From Clostridiales bacterium (GTDB lineage Bacteria > Bacillota > Clostridia > Oscillospirales > Acutalibacteraceae), in assembly GCA_019421725.1 (NCBI GenBank), contig JAHZES010000068.1, forward strand, positions 1,590 to 9,948: 8,359 bases of DNA, written 5' to 3'. How positions within the stretch are numbered: the first letter of the stretch is position 1; the number at the start of each line of letters is the position of its first letter. The position numbers were made by a program, and so were the translations under genes. Below the pieces are notes generated by a model, which saw only the letters and a program-made list of their open reading frames with translations, was not told the origin of the DNA and searched no databases. Shown piece by piece: positions 1 to 6,928 of the stretch.

Positions 1-705
1 ACGCGCAGAAGCCGGGCGCACTTTTACAAAATCTTCCGCACGCAGCGCGCCGGGTCCATGGCCAAACACCTGAGTGAATGTATCGGCGTAGCGCTGCACA
101 AAAGCCAAATCGTCTTTGTTACACTCTTCGACCACAACAGTGGAGGAAAAATTTTCCGAAGGAACTTTACCGCGCAAATACATTATACCACCATGCATTC
201 CTGTTGCGCAATAGCCTGCTGCAGGCGGCTGCACTTCTTCGTCACTTTGGCCAAAAACAATAATCACTCCACCCGCCATATATTCACCCAGAAAGGCCCC
301 CGCCGTTCCACCGATTACAATGACAGGCCGCGCTTCACCGAATTCCTTCATATGAATGCCGCAGCGGTAACCGGCATTTCCTTCCACAAAAATTTCGCCG
401 CCGCGCATAGCGTACCCAAGCGCGTCACCGGCATGACCGTGCACAACAATCCGACCGCGGTTCATTGTATTGCCGACCGCATCCTGGCCGTTGCCAAACA
501 CCTCGACCGAAGCGCCGTCCATATAGCAGCCCAAGTCGTTACCGGGTGTACCGTGAATGCGAATTGTGCATCCCTTTCCTACTCCGGCGCCAATGTAGCG
601 GTGACCTTCCACCTCGGTCAGCTCGACCCGGGATCCCTTGCGCAGCGCATCTGCAATCTCTTCATTCAGTTCTCTGAATCCTTTTCCTTTTGCTGAAATA
701 TTCAT
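1..705 (-). CDS. Glutamate synthase GXGXG (alpha-subunit C-terminal) domain protein, 3' end outside window
   Basis: The reverse strand is open for 235 codons from an ATG at 705 to the window edge with no stop, so the C-terminus is missing. The start is fixed by a strong ribosome binding site, GGAGGT at 719-714, eight bases before the ATG. The translation has the repeated glycine-rich turns of the right-handed beta-helix that forms the C-terminal domain of glutamate synthase large subunits: GAGVGKGCTIRIHGTPGND, then DGASVEVFGNGQDAVG, GRIVVHGHAGDALGYAMRGG and GNAGYRCGIHMKE. In full-length GltB this domain is structural and packs against the amidotransferase and FMN domains to shape the ammonia tunnel. 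Here it is a stand-alone protein, as in archaeal-type split enzymes. It lies downstream of the FMN-domain gene in the same direction but after an unusually long 213-base gap. Similar beta-helices occur in the C subunit of formylmethanofuran dehydrogenase, but the neighbouring genes decide for glutamate synthase. Confidence 0.9.
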   Translation of the reverse strand, partial: MNISAKGKGFRELNEEIADALRKGSRVELTEVEGHRYIGAGVGKGCTIRIHGTPGNDLGCYMDGASVEVFGNGQDAVGNTMNRGRIVVHGHAGDALGYAMRGGEIFVEGNAGYRCGIHMKEFGEARPVIVIGGTAGAFLGEYMAGGVIIVFGQSDEEVQPPAAGYCATGMHGGIMYLRGKVPSENFSSTVVVEECNKDDLAFVQRYADTFTQVFGHGPGALRAEDFVKVRPASAR

Positions 706-721
706 TATGACACACCTCCAT

Positions 722-798
722 TAAACAGCCGCCTCTTAACCGAACAGGAAGCTGTATCACCTTAAAAAACGAACAGCGTTTTTGGTCCGGGCTGTTTA
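722..798 (-). repeat. 9-bp perfect inverted repeat competing with the terminator-like hairpin
   Basis: TAAACAGCC (minus strand, 798-790) is the exact reverse complement of GGCTGTTTA (730-722), with 59 bases between the arms. The left arm is the same sequence that forms the 5' half of the small terminator-like hairpin, so the two structures exclude each other. The right arm ends two bases before the GGAGGT ribosome site (719-714) of the GXGXG gene. The sequence match is certain; a regulatory role is inference. Confidence 0.4.
764..796 (-). terminator. Weak intrinsic terminator-like hairpin inside the glutamate synthase operon
   Basis: Read on the minus strand, AACAGC (796-791) pairs perfectly with GCTGTT (777-772) across a 13-base loop, and two bases later comes a run of six T (769-764). 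This has the layout of an intrinsic terminator but the stem is only six base pairs. A second fold is possible in the same bases: AAAAACG (783-777) with CGTTTTT (771-765) and a five-base loop. Full termination here would cut off the GXGXG gene, so if active it is more likely partial termination, a pause or an attenuator. Confidence 0.35.
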
Positions 799-918
799 CG
801 AAAAATCTGCTCGAGAACAACCGTTGTATCAATTCCTGCCTGAACGACATCCTGATCGGAATATATCTTTTCAGGAATTCGCTCCGTTTCACGGCCGGTT
901 TCCTTTTTCTGTTCCGAA

Positions 919-2418
919 TCATTCGCCTGCGTAACGGATTCCGAGAATATCAAGCTCCTTTTGAGTCAATCCGATACCGCGCAGCATCAGCCTATTGCCG
1001 CGCAAGCTGTCGATCGCGTTGATCCCCATGCCGCCCATCAGCTCCTTGATTTCGTGATCCCATGCACGAAACACGTTTGCCACACGCTTTGACATAATTT
1101 CCGGATCCAGACGGCGGGTAAGCTCTTCCTTCTGCGTTGCGATACCCCAATTGCAATTGCCTGTGTAACAGGTGCGGCACATATGACATCCCATGGCGAT
1201 CAGTGCAGCCGAGGCAATATACACGGCGTCAGCCCCCAGAGCAATGGCCTTGACAACATCAGCGCTGTTGCGCACGCTGCCGGCAACTACCAGGGAAACC
1301 TGCTGGCGAATCCCCTCGTCACGCAGCCGCTGATCCACCGAAGCCAATGCGAGCTCTACCGGAATGCCAACAGTATCGCGAAATCTTGTCGGCGTGGAAC
1401 CTGTACCGCCGCGGAATCCGTCGATCGCAATAATATCCGCACCGGCGCGCACGGCGCCCGAAGCAATTGCGGCGATATTATGCACTGCGGCTATTTTAAC
1501 GGAAATCGGCTTTTTGTAATGGGTGGTTTCCTTCAACGAATAAATCAGCTGACGCAGATCTTCAATGGAATAAATATCATGATGGGGTGCCGGAGAAATA
1601 GCATCCGTGCCTTCCGGAATCATACGCGTCTGGCTGACCTCATAATTAACCTTTTCGCCGGGCAAGTGACCGCCGATCCCCGGCTTTGCTCCCTGACCGA
1701 TCTTGATTTCGATGATCTGCCCCTTGTCAAGATAACCCTTGTGAACTCCAAAACGCCCGGACGCCACCTGTACAATGCAATGATCGGCATATTGCTCCAG
1801 CTCCTTATGCAGGCCGCCTTCTCCGGTATTAAAGAAGGTGTTGCACTCCTTGGCGGCCATTGCAATGGATTTTTGTGCATTGAGCGAAATGGATCCGAAA
1901 GACATGGCAGAAAACATGATCGGCGAATTCAGCTCCACGGTCGGTGGAATATGCGTTAGAAGTTTTCCTGTTTTGCTGAATTCCAGCCTGTCCGGTTTTG
2001 AGCCGAGAAAGGTTTTTGTTTCCATCGGTTCGCGCAGCGGATCAATAGACGGGTTGGTTACCTGACTGGCGTTTAACAGAATATGATCCCAATAAATTGG
2101 GTACGGCTGCGGATTTCCCATACTGGAAAGCAAAACACCGCCGCTTTCCGCCTGCTTTTCCACCTCCTCGATCGCCTGCATGGTCCAGTTAGCGTTCTCC
2201 CGAAACTCATTAGGACTTTTACGGATGGCAAGTGCCTCGGTTGGACACATACAGACACAGCGTTGGCAGTTGACACATTTGCTCTCATCTGCAGTCATCT
2301 TTCCTGTATTGGGGTCTTTTTTATGAACTCCATTTGCGCACTGCTGTTCACAAATACCACAGGCAATACAGCGTTCCTCGCTGCGCAGCACCATATATTC
2401 AGAAGAATAGTATCTCAT
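919..2418 (-). CDS. gltB: Glutamate synthase FMN-domain protein with N-terminal double 4Fe-4S ferredoxin module
   Basis: 499 residues. It catalyses the synthase half-reaction: ammonia delivered from glutamine is combined with 2-oxoglutarate and two electrons on FMN to give glutamate. Residues 17-27 (C17, C20, C23, C27) and 48-58 (C48, C51, C54, C58, then Pro) form two CxxCxxCxxxC motifs for 4Fe-4S clusters. The FMN barrel follows from about residue 100, with the family signatures GEGGLHKELEQYAD, KIGQGAKPGIGGHLPGEKV, SPAPHHDIYSIEDL and DGFRGGTGSTPTRFRDT. C411, C417 and C422 show the CX5CX4C spacing of the 3Fe-4S ligands in GltB. The amidotransferase and beta-helix domains of long GltB are absent and encoded by the flanking genes. 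The ATG at 2418 lies 15 bases after the amidotransferase stop, with AAAGGA ten bases upstream. The symbol is by analogy: this is one part of a split GltB. The electron donor (NAD(P)H subunit or ferredoxin) is not in the window. Confidence 0.95.
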   Translation of the reverse strand: MRYYSSEYMVLRSEERCIACGICEQQCANGVHKKDPNTGKMTADESKCVNCQRCVCMCPTEALAIRKSPNEFRENANWTMQAIEEVEKQAESGGVLLSSMGNPQPYPIYWDHILLNASQVTNPSIDPLREPMETKTFLGSKPDRLEFSKTGKLLTHIPPTVELNSPIMFSAMSFGSISLNAQKSIAMAAKECNTFFNTGEGGLHKELEQYADHCIVQVASGRFGVHKGYLDKGQIIEIKIGQGAKPGIGGHLPGEKVNYEVSQTRMIPEGTDAISPAPHHDIYSIEDLRQLIYSLKETTHYKKPISVKIAAVHNIAAIASGAVRAGADIIAIDGFRGGTGSTPTRFRDTVGIPVELALASVDQRLRDEGIRQQVSLVVAGSVRNSADVVKAIALGADAVYIASAALIAMGCHMCRTCYTGNCNWGIATQKEELTRRLDPEIMSKRVANVFRAWDHEIKELMGGMGINAIDSLRGNRLMLRGIGLTQKELDILGIRYAGE

Positions 2419-2433
2419 TGCTCATCATTCCTT

Positions 2434-3525
2434 TCAGACGGTCGGGGCAAGTGTGACGATAATGGGGCGACCGCCCTCGATCGACCAGATTTTATCCGGT
2501 TCTGGGCAGATAGTACGGATCGCTGCCTCTTCGCTTGCAAAGAAGACTTCATCACCCTGTTTTGCTGCCATCAGCGCACGAAGTTTCAGTCTGTCGTTAA
2601 GCGCCAGCAGCCCATTGTTGAAACCGAGAATAATAGAAAACGGACCGTTGACAAGCGCGCTGGAATACGTTTTGCGCAGCGTGGTGTAGTATTCTCGCTG
2701 TGCTTTGGGCATGGCGGCAATCTCTTCCCACATGGGCGCTGCAATGATATTGGCAGCGGTTTCAAGAGAAAGCTTGTGCTTGCGCACCAGCAGGTCAAAC
2801 AAATAAGTAATAACCTCTGTGTCAGTCTGCAGCGTACATTTATAACCGAACATTTCAATATAACGACGGTTTGCATCGTAAGAGGAAATCTCGCCGTTGT
2901 GGACAATAGACCAATCAAGCAGCGTAAACGGATGAGCTCCGCCCCACCAGCCGGGCGTATTCGTGGGAAAACGTCCGTGCGCCGTCCAAAGATACCCCTT
3001 ATAATCGTCCAGCATGTAAAACTCGCCAACATCTTCTGGGTACCCGACCGCTTTGAAGGCGCCCATATTTTTACCGCTGGAAAAAACAAAGGCGCCGCCG
3101 ATGGTCGTATTCACCCGAAAAACACAACGGGTTGTAAATTCTTCTTCGTCAAGCTCGGATTCGACCAGTCTTGCTTTGTCCGGGCGGACAAAATATCGCC
3201 AAATGATCGGTGAACTGCGGATGCTTTCCGTTTTGCGGGTAGGCATTCGCCCTGCCATTTCGATTTCAAAATGTTCATTAAGGAATTGCTCGGTTTTTGT
3301 CTTTGCTTCCATCGTATCATAAAAAATATGCAGTGCATAAAGCTCTTTAAACTGAGGATAGATTCCGTAAGCGGCAAAACCGCCGCCCAACCCGTTGGAA
3401 CGGTCGTGCATCAGCGCAATTGACTTGATAATCCGTTCCCCTGAAAAACAAATTCCCTTTTTGTTGATTACTGCGCTGATAGCACAGCCGGACGGGATTC
3501 TGACTTGCCCTTCCTGTTGCAACAT
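2434..3525 (-). CDS. Class II glutamine amidotransferase subunit of split glutamate synthase
   Basis: 363 residues from the ATG at 3525. It hydrolyses glutamine to glutamate and releases ammonia for the synthase subunit. It is an Ntn-hydrolase (GATase type 2) domain. The likely nucleophile is C14 in IPSGCAISAV, so a 13-residue propeptide must be removed to free the cysteine, as in full-length GltB and some PurF. Further hallmarks are HDRSNGLGGGFAAYGIYP, AHGRFPTNTPGWWGGAHPF, the HNGE motif with N210-G211 (oxyanion hole), and QTDTEVITYLFD. A longer frame opens at an ATG at 3612, but 3525 is preferred because it has AAGGGGG eight bases upstream, and the added 29 residues (rich in Ile, Lys, Asn and Cys) are encoded over the candidate promoter. 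It is the first gene of the left operon, 15 bases ahead of the FMN-domain gene. It differs from carA, which carries a class I amidotransferase. Confidence 0.93.
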   Translation of the reverse strand: MLQQEGQVRIPSGCAISAVINKKGICFSGERIIKSIALMHDRSNGLGGGFAAYGIYPQFKELYALHIFYDTMEAKTKTEQFLNEHFEIEMAGRMPTRKTESIRSSPIIWRYFVRPDKARLVESELDEEEFTTRCVFRVNTTIGGAFVFSSGKNMGAFKAVGYPEDVGEFYMLDDYKGYLWTAHGRFPTNTPGWWGGAHPFTLLDWSIVHNGEISSYDANRRYIEMFGYKCTLQTDTEVITYLFDLLVRKHKLSLETAANIIAAPMWEEIAAMPKAQREYYTTLRKTYSSALVNGPFSIILGFNNGLLALNDRLKLRALMAAKQGDEVFFASEEAAIRTICPEPDKIWSIEGGRPIIVTLAPTV

Positions 3526-3540
3526 TTGTTTTACCCCCTT
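3526..3540 (-). promoter_or_regulatory. Ribosome binding site fixing the amidotransferase start
   Basis: AAGGGGG (3540-3534) stands eight bases before the ATG at 3525. It supports this start over the in-frame ATG at 3612, which lies upstream of the expected transcription start. Confidence 0.75.
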
Positions 3541-3593
3541 AATTTTTGATCTGATATAATTAAAACATATAGCTACGTTGTTCTGCATAATAC

Positions 3594-3622
3594 ATTTTAA
3601 TATGTACTGCAATAAAAATCAA
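3594..3622 (-). promoter_or_regulatory. Candidate sigma-70-type promoter of the glutamate synthase operon
   Basis: On the minus strand, TTGATT (3622-3617, four of six bases matching TTGACA) and TAAAAT (3599-3594, five of six matching TATAAT) are separated by exactly 17 bases. The element sits between the carB terminator and the amidotransferase start, in AT-rich sequence, and would give a leader of about 60 bases. The placement and spacing are good but the match is to a short consensus. Confidence 0.5.
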
Positions 3623-3659
3623 CCGCTTTTCCCTGAAAGGCAATTATTTTATCTATTGC

Positions 3660-3699
3660 AAAAAATGACGGCACCCCCTCAAAAACGAGGAGACGCCGT
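3660..3699 (-). terminator. Intrinsic terminator after carB
   Basis: On the minus strand, bases 3699-3687 and 3680-3668 form a continuous 13-bp stem (ten Watson-Crick and three G-T pairs) around a six-base GTTTTT loop. Two bases after the stem a run of six T (3665-3660) follows. It begins 34 bases after the carB stop and precedes the candidate promoter of the next operon, so it marks the border between the two transcription units. No T-run follows on the plus strand, so it is one-directional. Confidence 0.87.
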
Positions 3700-3733
3700 T
3701 GCCTTCCTGATGATTCAAAATTCAATAAAATAA

Positions 3734-6700
3734 TCAAATCTTTGCAATATCGATCACCGAAATTTCATGACGATCGAGCATTTCGATACACCGGATGTAC
3801 GCTGCTACCGTATCGAGCGAGGTCAGACACGGAATCCTTGCTTCAATGGCAGTACGGCGAATATGAAAGCCGTCACGATGATGAGCTGAACCCTTACTCG
3901 GCGTATTAATCACCACATCCACCTTGCCGGAAAGAATCTCGTCCAGAATGTTTGGGTGCTCTTCTCCAAGCTTGCGCAGGGTAGTCGTTTCCACACCGTG
4001 ATGGGCAAAATATCGCCCGGTACCGCCTGTGGTAAACAGTTCCCACCCCAAAGCCTGCAGCCGTTTTGCAAGCGGCAGTGCTTCCGCTTTGTCAACATCA
4101 CTGACCGTGATAATAGCACAGCCCTTTTTCGGTAATTTTGTGCCCGAACCGATGAACGCTTTTGTCAATGCTTCTTCGTATTTTGTCGCAATGCCGAGAA
4201 CCTCGCCAGTCGATTTCATCTCCGGCCCAAGATTAACATCTGCTCCGTAAATTTTTTCGAAAGAGAAAACCGGCATTTTGACGGCAATCGTGTTTTTGGG
4301 AGGCTGCAGACCGTAATCGTACCCAAGTTCCGGCAGTTTTTTTCCTTCTATAGCGGCTACCGCCAAAGGAACGATTGGAATACCTGTTATTTTACTAATA
4401 TACGGCACAGTCCGTGAAGCACGTGGGTTTGCCTCAATGACATACACCTCGTCATCCTTGACGATAAATTGAATATTCATCAATCCGATTACATGCAGCT
4501 CCCGGCAGAGATCCACCGTATAACGGATGATTTTCTGCTGCATCGCCGGCGCAATTGTCTGCGGCGGGTAGACTGAAATGCTGTCTCCCGAATGGACGCC
4601 GGCGCGCTCCACATGCTCCATAATTCCCGGGATCACCACGCCTGTTCCGTCGCAGACGGCATCTACCTCCGCTTCCGTACCCATGATATATTTGTCGATC
4701 AGGATCGGATGCTCCTGCGTGATCCGGTTAATCGCTGCAATGTACTCTACCAGATCCTTATCCGCCGTTGCAATATGCATTCCCTGGCCGCCAAGCACAT
4801 AGGACGGACGTACAAGAACCGGATACCCGATCTTGTTTGCTGCCGCGATCCCTTCTTCTACCGTATAAATCGTGGTACCGGCCGCACGCGGAATCTTGCA
4901 CTTATTTAAAATTACGTCAAACCGTTCACGATCTTCCGCTTCATCAATGGAATCCGGCGAGGTGCCGAGCACCGGCACTCCCATGGCTTCAATATCCTTG
5001 GCAAGCTTAATGCCTGTTTGCCCGCCGAACTGGACAACTGCTCCGTCCGGACGTTCCAGCTCAATGATGTTGCGCACGTCCTCCGGCGTCAACGGTTCAA
5101 AATAAAGCTTGTCTGAAATATCAAAGTCGGTGCTGACGGTTTCGGGATTGTTATTCACAATGATCGTTTCATAGCCCAAATCGTGAAATGCCCAAACACT
5201 GTGTACCGAACAGAAATCAAACTCAATGCCTTGCCCGATACGAATCGGACCGGAACCGATAACAAGAACTTTCTTTTTGCCGCTGTTGATCACCTCATTT
5301 GTACTACCGTAGCAAGAATAATAATACGGCGTTTCGGCATCAAATTCCGCGGCACAGGTATCGACCATTTTGAACGCTGCCTTAACACCGAAGCCCTCCC
5401 GCAGCGCGCGGATGGCATTCTCTGTTTTTCCGGTCAGATTTGCAATCGTTTTGTCCGGAAAGCCAAATTCCTTCGCCCGGCGCAAAAGCTTTTCCGTAAT
5501 TTCGGACGCCTGACGAAGCTGCCTTTCTACATCAACGATTGCTTCGATACGCTCGATAAACCACCGGTCAATTTTTGTAATTTTATGAATCCGCTCAATG
5601 GAGATGCCGCGGCGCAGCGCTTCGGCCACCACAAAAATACGGCGATCGTCCACCTCATCAAGACGTTTTTTTACTTCCTCTTCGCTTAAATTCGCCAGCT
5701 CGGGAAGAATCATGTCGTCCATATGCTGCTCCAACGAGCGCACCGACTTCATCAGCGCCGCTTCAAAGCAGGGGGCGATCCCCATCACTTCGCCGGTAGC
5801 TTTCATCTGTGTGCCGAGCTTGCGGGTCGCATAAGTGAATTTGTCAAACGGCCATTTTGGGATCTTGACTACGCAATAATCAAGCGTCGGCTCAAAGCAG
5901 GCAAAGGTCTTCTTCGTAATGGCATTTTCAATTTCATCCAAGGAATAGCCAAGCGCAATTTTGGACGCGACTTTTGCGATCGGATATCCTGTTGCCTTGG
6001 AAGCCAGCGCCGAAGAACGGCTGACACGCGGATTCACTTCAATGACAACGTACTCAAAGCTGTCGGGATTAAGCGCATACTGCACGTTGCAGCCTCCCTC
6101 GATCCCCAGCTCCGTAATGATATCCAGTGCGGCGGTACGAAGCATCTGTGTTTCTTTATCCGCCAACGTCTGACAAGGTGCAACCACGATGGAATCACCG
6201 GTGTGAACGCCGACAGGGTCAAGGTTTTCCATGTTGCAGACCGTAATGCAATCCCCTCTTGCGTCGCGCATGACCTCGTATTCAATCTCTTTCCAACCGG
6301 CAATACTGCGCTCAATCAGCACTTGCCCAACACGGCTCAGGTGCAGTCCCTGTGAAGCAATTTCCACCAGCTCTTCCTGCGAATTGGCAATTCCGCCGCC
6401 GGTTCCGCCGAGCGTATAGGCCGGACGAACGATTACAGGATATCCGATTTCTTCCGCCTCATTGATGCATTGCTCCAACGTTTCGGCAATGCGGCTTTCC
6501 GCGCACGGCTGATGAATTTTTTCCATGGCTTCCTTGAAAAGCTCGCGGTCCTCCGCACGCTTGATTGTTTTGGCGGAAGTACCGATAATCCGGACATTAT
6601 GTTCCTTTAAAAAACCGGATTCTTCAAGCTCGATGCCGAGGTTCAATGCATTCTGACCTCCGAGGGTAGGAAGAATGGAATCCGGCTTTTCAATTTCGAT

Positions 6701-6928
6701 TACACGCTTCAGCGTCGTCAGGTTCAGCGGCTCAATATAGACGTGGTCTGCAATCATTTTATCGGTCATGATTGTCGCGGGATTGGAGTTTACGAGCACC
6801 ACCTGTACGCCCTCTTCCTTCAGTGCGCGACAGGCCTGTGTACCGGCGTAATCAAATTCCGCCGCCTGACCGATAATAATCGGCCCGGAACCGATAATAA
6901 CAACTTTTTTTATGCTTTGGTCTTTCAT
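3734..6928 (-). CDS. carB: Carbamoyl-phosphate synthase large subunit
   Basis: 1064 residues, full length for the family (about 1070). It makes carbamoyl phosphate from bicarbonate, ammonia tunnelled from CarA, and two ATP, for pyrimidine and arginine synthesis. Two homologous halves are visible. The first opens with KVVIIGSGPIIIGQAAEFDY and has the ATP-grasp segment RPAYTLGGTGGGIA near residue 170 and EVNPRVSRSSALASKATG near 300. The second opens near residue 550 with KVLVIGSGPIRIGQGIEFDF and has RPSYVLGGQGMHIA and EANPRASRTVPYISKITG. The oligomerisation region lies between them, and from about residue 930 comes an MGS-like allosteric domain (KGCAIITVSDVDKAEALPLA, FTTGGTGRYFAHHG, VINTPSKGSAHHRDG), the site where pyrimidine nucleotides or ornithine act in relatives. 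The start codon overlaps the carA stop as ATGA, implying translational coupling. Nothing is truncated. Whether it serves pyrimidines, arginine or both cannot be told, because no other pyr or arg genes are in view. Confidence 0.98.
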   Translation of the reverse strand: MKDQSIKKVVIIGSGPIIIGQAAEFDYAGTQACRALKEEGVQVVLVNSNPATIMTDKMIADHVYIEPLNLTTLKRVIEIEKPDSILPTLGGQNALNLGIELEESGFLKEHNVRIIGTSAKTIKRAEDRELFKEAMEKIHQPCAESRIAETLEQCINEAEEIGYPVIVRPAYTLGGTGGGIANSQEELVEIASQGLHLSRVGQVLIERSIAGWKEIEYEVMRDARGDCITVCNMENLDPVGVHTGDSIVVAPCQTLADKETQMLRTAALDIITELGIEGGCNVQYALNPDSFEYVVIEVNPRVSRSSALASKATGYPIAKVASKIALGYSLDEIENAITKKTFACFEPTLDYCVVKIPKWPFDKFTYATRKLGTQMKATGEVMGIAPCFEAALMKSVRSLEQHMDDMILPELANLSEEEVKKRLDEVDDRRIFVVAEALRRGISIERIHKITKIDRWFIERIEAIVDVERQLRQASEITEKLLRRAKEFGFPDKTIANLTGKTENAIRALREGFGVKAAFKMVDTCAAEFDAETPYYYSCYGSTNEVINSGKKKVLVIGSGPIRIGQGIEFDFCSVHSVWAFHDLGYETIIVNNNPETVSTDFDISDKLYFEPLTPEDVRNIIELERPDGAVVQFGGQTGIKLAKDIEAMGVPVLGTSPDSIDEAEDRERFDVILNKCKIPRAAGTTIYTVEEGIAAANKIGYPVLVRPSYVLGGQGMHIATADKDLVEYIAAINRITQEHPILIDKYIMGTEAEVDAVCDGTGVVIPGIMEHVERAGVHSGDSISVYPPQTIAPAMQQKIIRYTVDLCRELHVIGLMNIQFIVKDDEVYVIEANPRASRTVPYISKITGIPIVPLAVAAIEGKKLPELGYDYGLQPPKNTIAVKMPVFSFEKIYGADVNLGPEMKSTGEVLGIATKYEEALTKAFIGSGTKLPKKGCAIITVSDVDKAEALPLAKRLQALGWELFTTGGTGRYFAHHGVETTTLRKLGEEHPNILDEILSGKVDVVINTPSKGSAHHRDGFHIRRTAIEARIPCLTSLDTVAAYIRCIEMLDRHEISVIDIAKI

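Larger units (their letters stand above)
706..918 (-). other. 213-base intercistronic gap with two doubtful small reading frames
   Basis: This gap separates the FMN-domain gene from the GXGXG gene. Two small minus-strand frames cross it. One runs from an ATG at 922 (overlapping the upstream stop as ATGA) to 662, 86 codons; it is very rich in Arg, Lys and Phe, lacks a clear ribosome binding site and runs across the ribosome site and start of the next gene, so it is probably chance. The other ends at a TAA at 764-762. Its codons look coding-like (many GAA, GAT, CAG, GTT, ATT) and it would give an acidic N-terminal part followed by an end such as VVLEQIFRKQPGPKTLFVF. Its only usual start is a TTG at 953 inside the upstream gene, one base after AAGGAG, which is too close. 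I recognise no family in either frame and call no gene. The gap also contains the hairpins listed separately. Confidence 0.5.

Noticed and set aside
58..696. A 212-codon plus-strand frame at the left edge
   Set aside because: It is in register opposite the GXGXG gene; its Cys/His-rich translation resembles no family and is a mirror of glycine- and valine-rich codons.
662..922. An 86-codon minus-strand frame starting with an ATGA overlap after the FMN gene
   Set aside because: It is Arg/Lys/Phe-rich, lacks a ribosome site, and runs 44 bases into the GXGXG gene across that gene's own strong ribosome site.
1183..1959. A 258-codon plus-strand frame
   Set aside because: It lies fully antisense to the FMN-domain core, whose conserved sequence accounts for the open frame.
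2083..3213. A 376-codon plus-strand frame opposite the amidotransferase and FMN genes
   Set aside because: It is antisense to two well-supported genes with unmistakable family motifs, has no recognisable domain, and is explained by codon bias of the real strand.
3555..3560. A perfect TATAAT on the plus strand
   Set aside because: No acceptable -35 element lies 16-18 bases upstream, and it would fire toward the 3' end of carB with no gene to serve.
3526..3612. Longer N-terminus for the amidotransferase from the ATG at 3612
   Set aside because: It would start upstream of the expected transcription start, the extra residues look like AT-rich non-coding sequence, and 3525 has a much better ribosome site.
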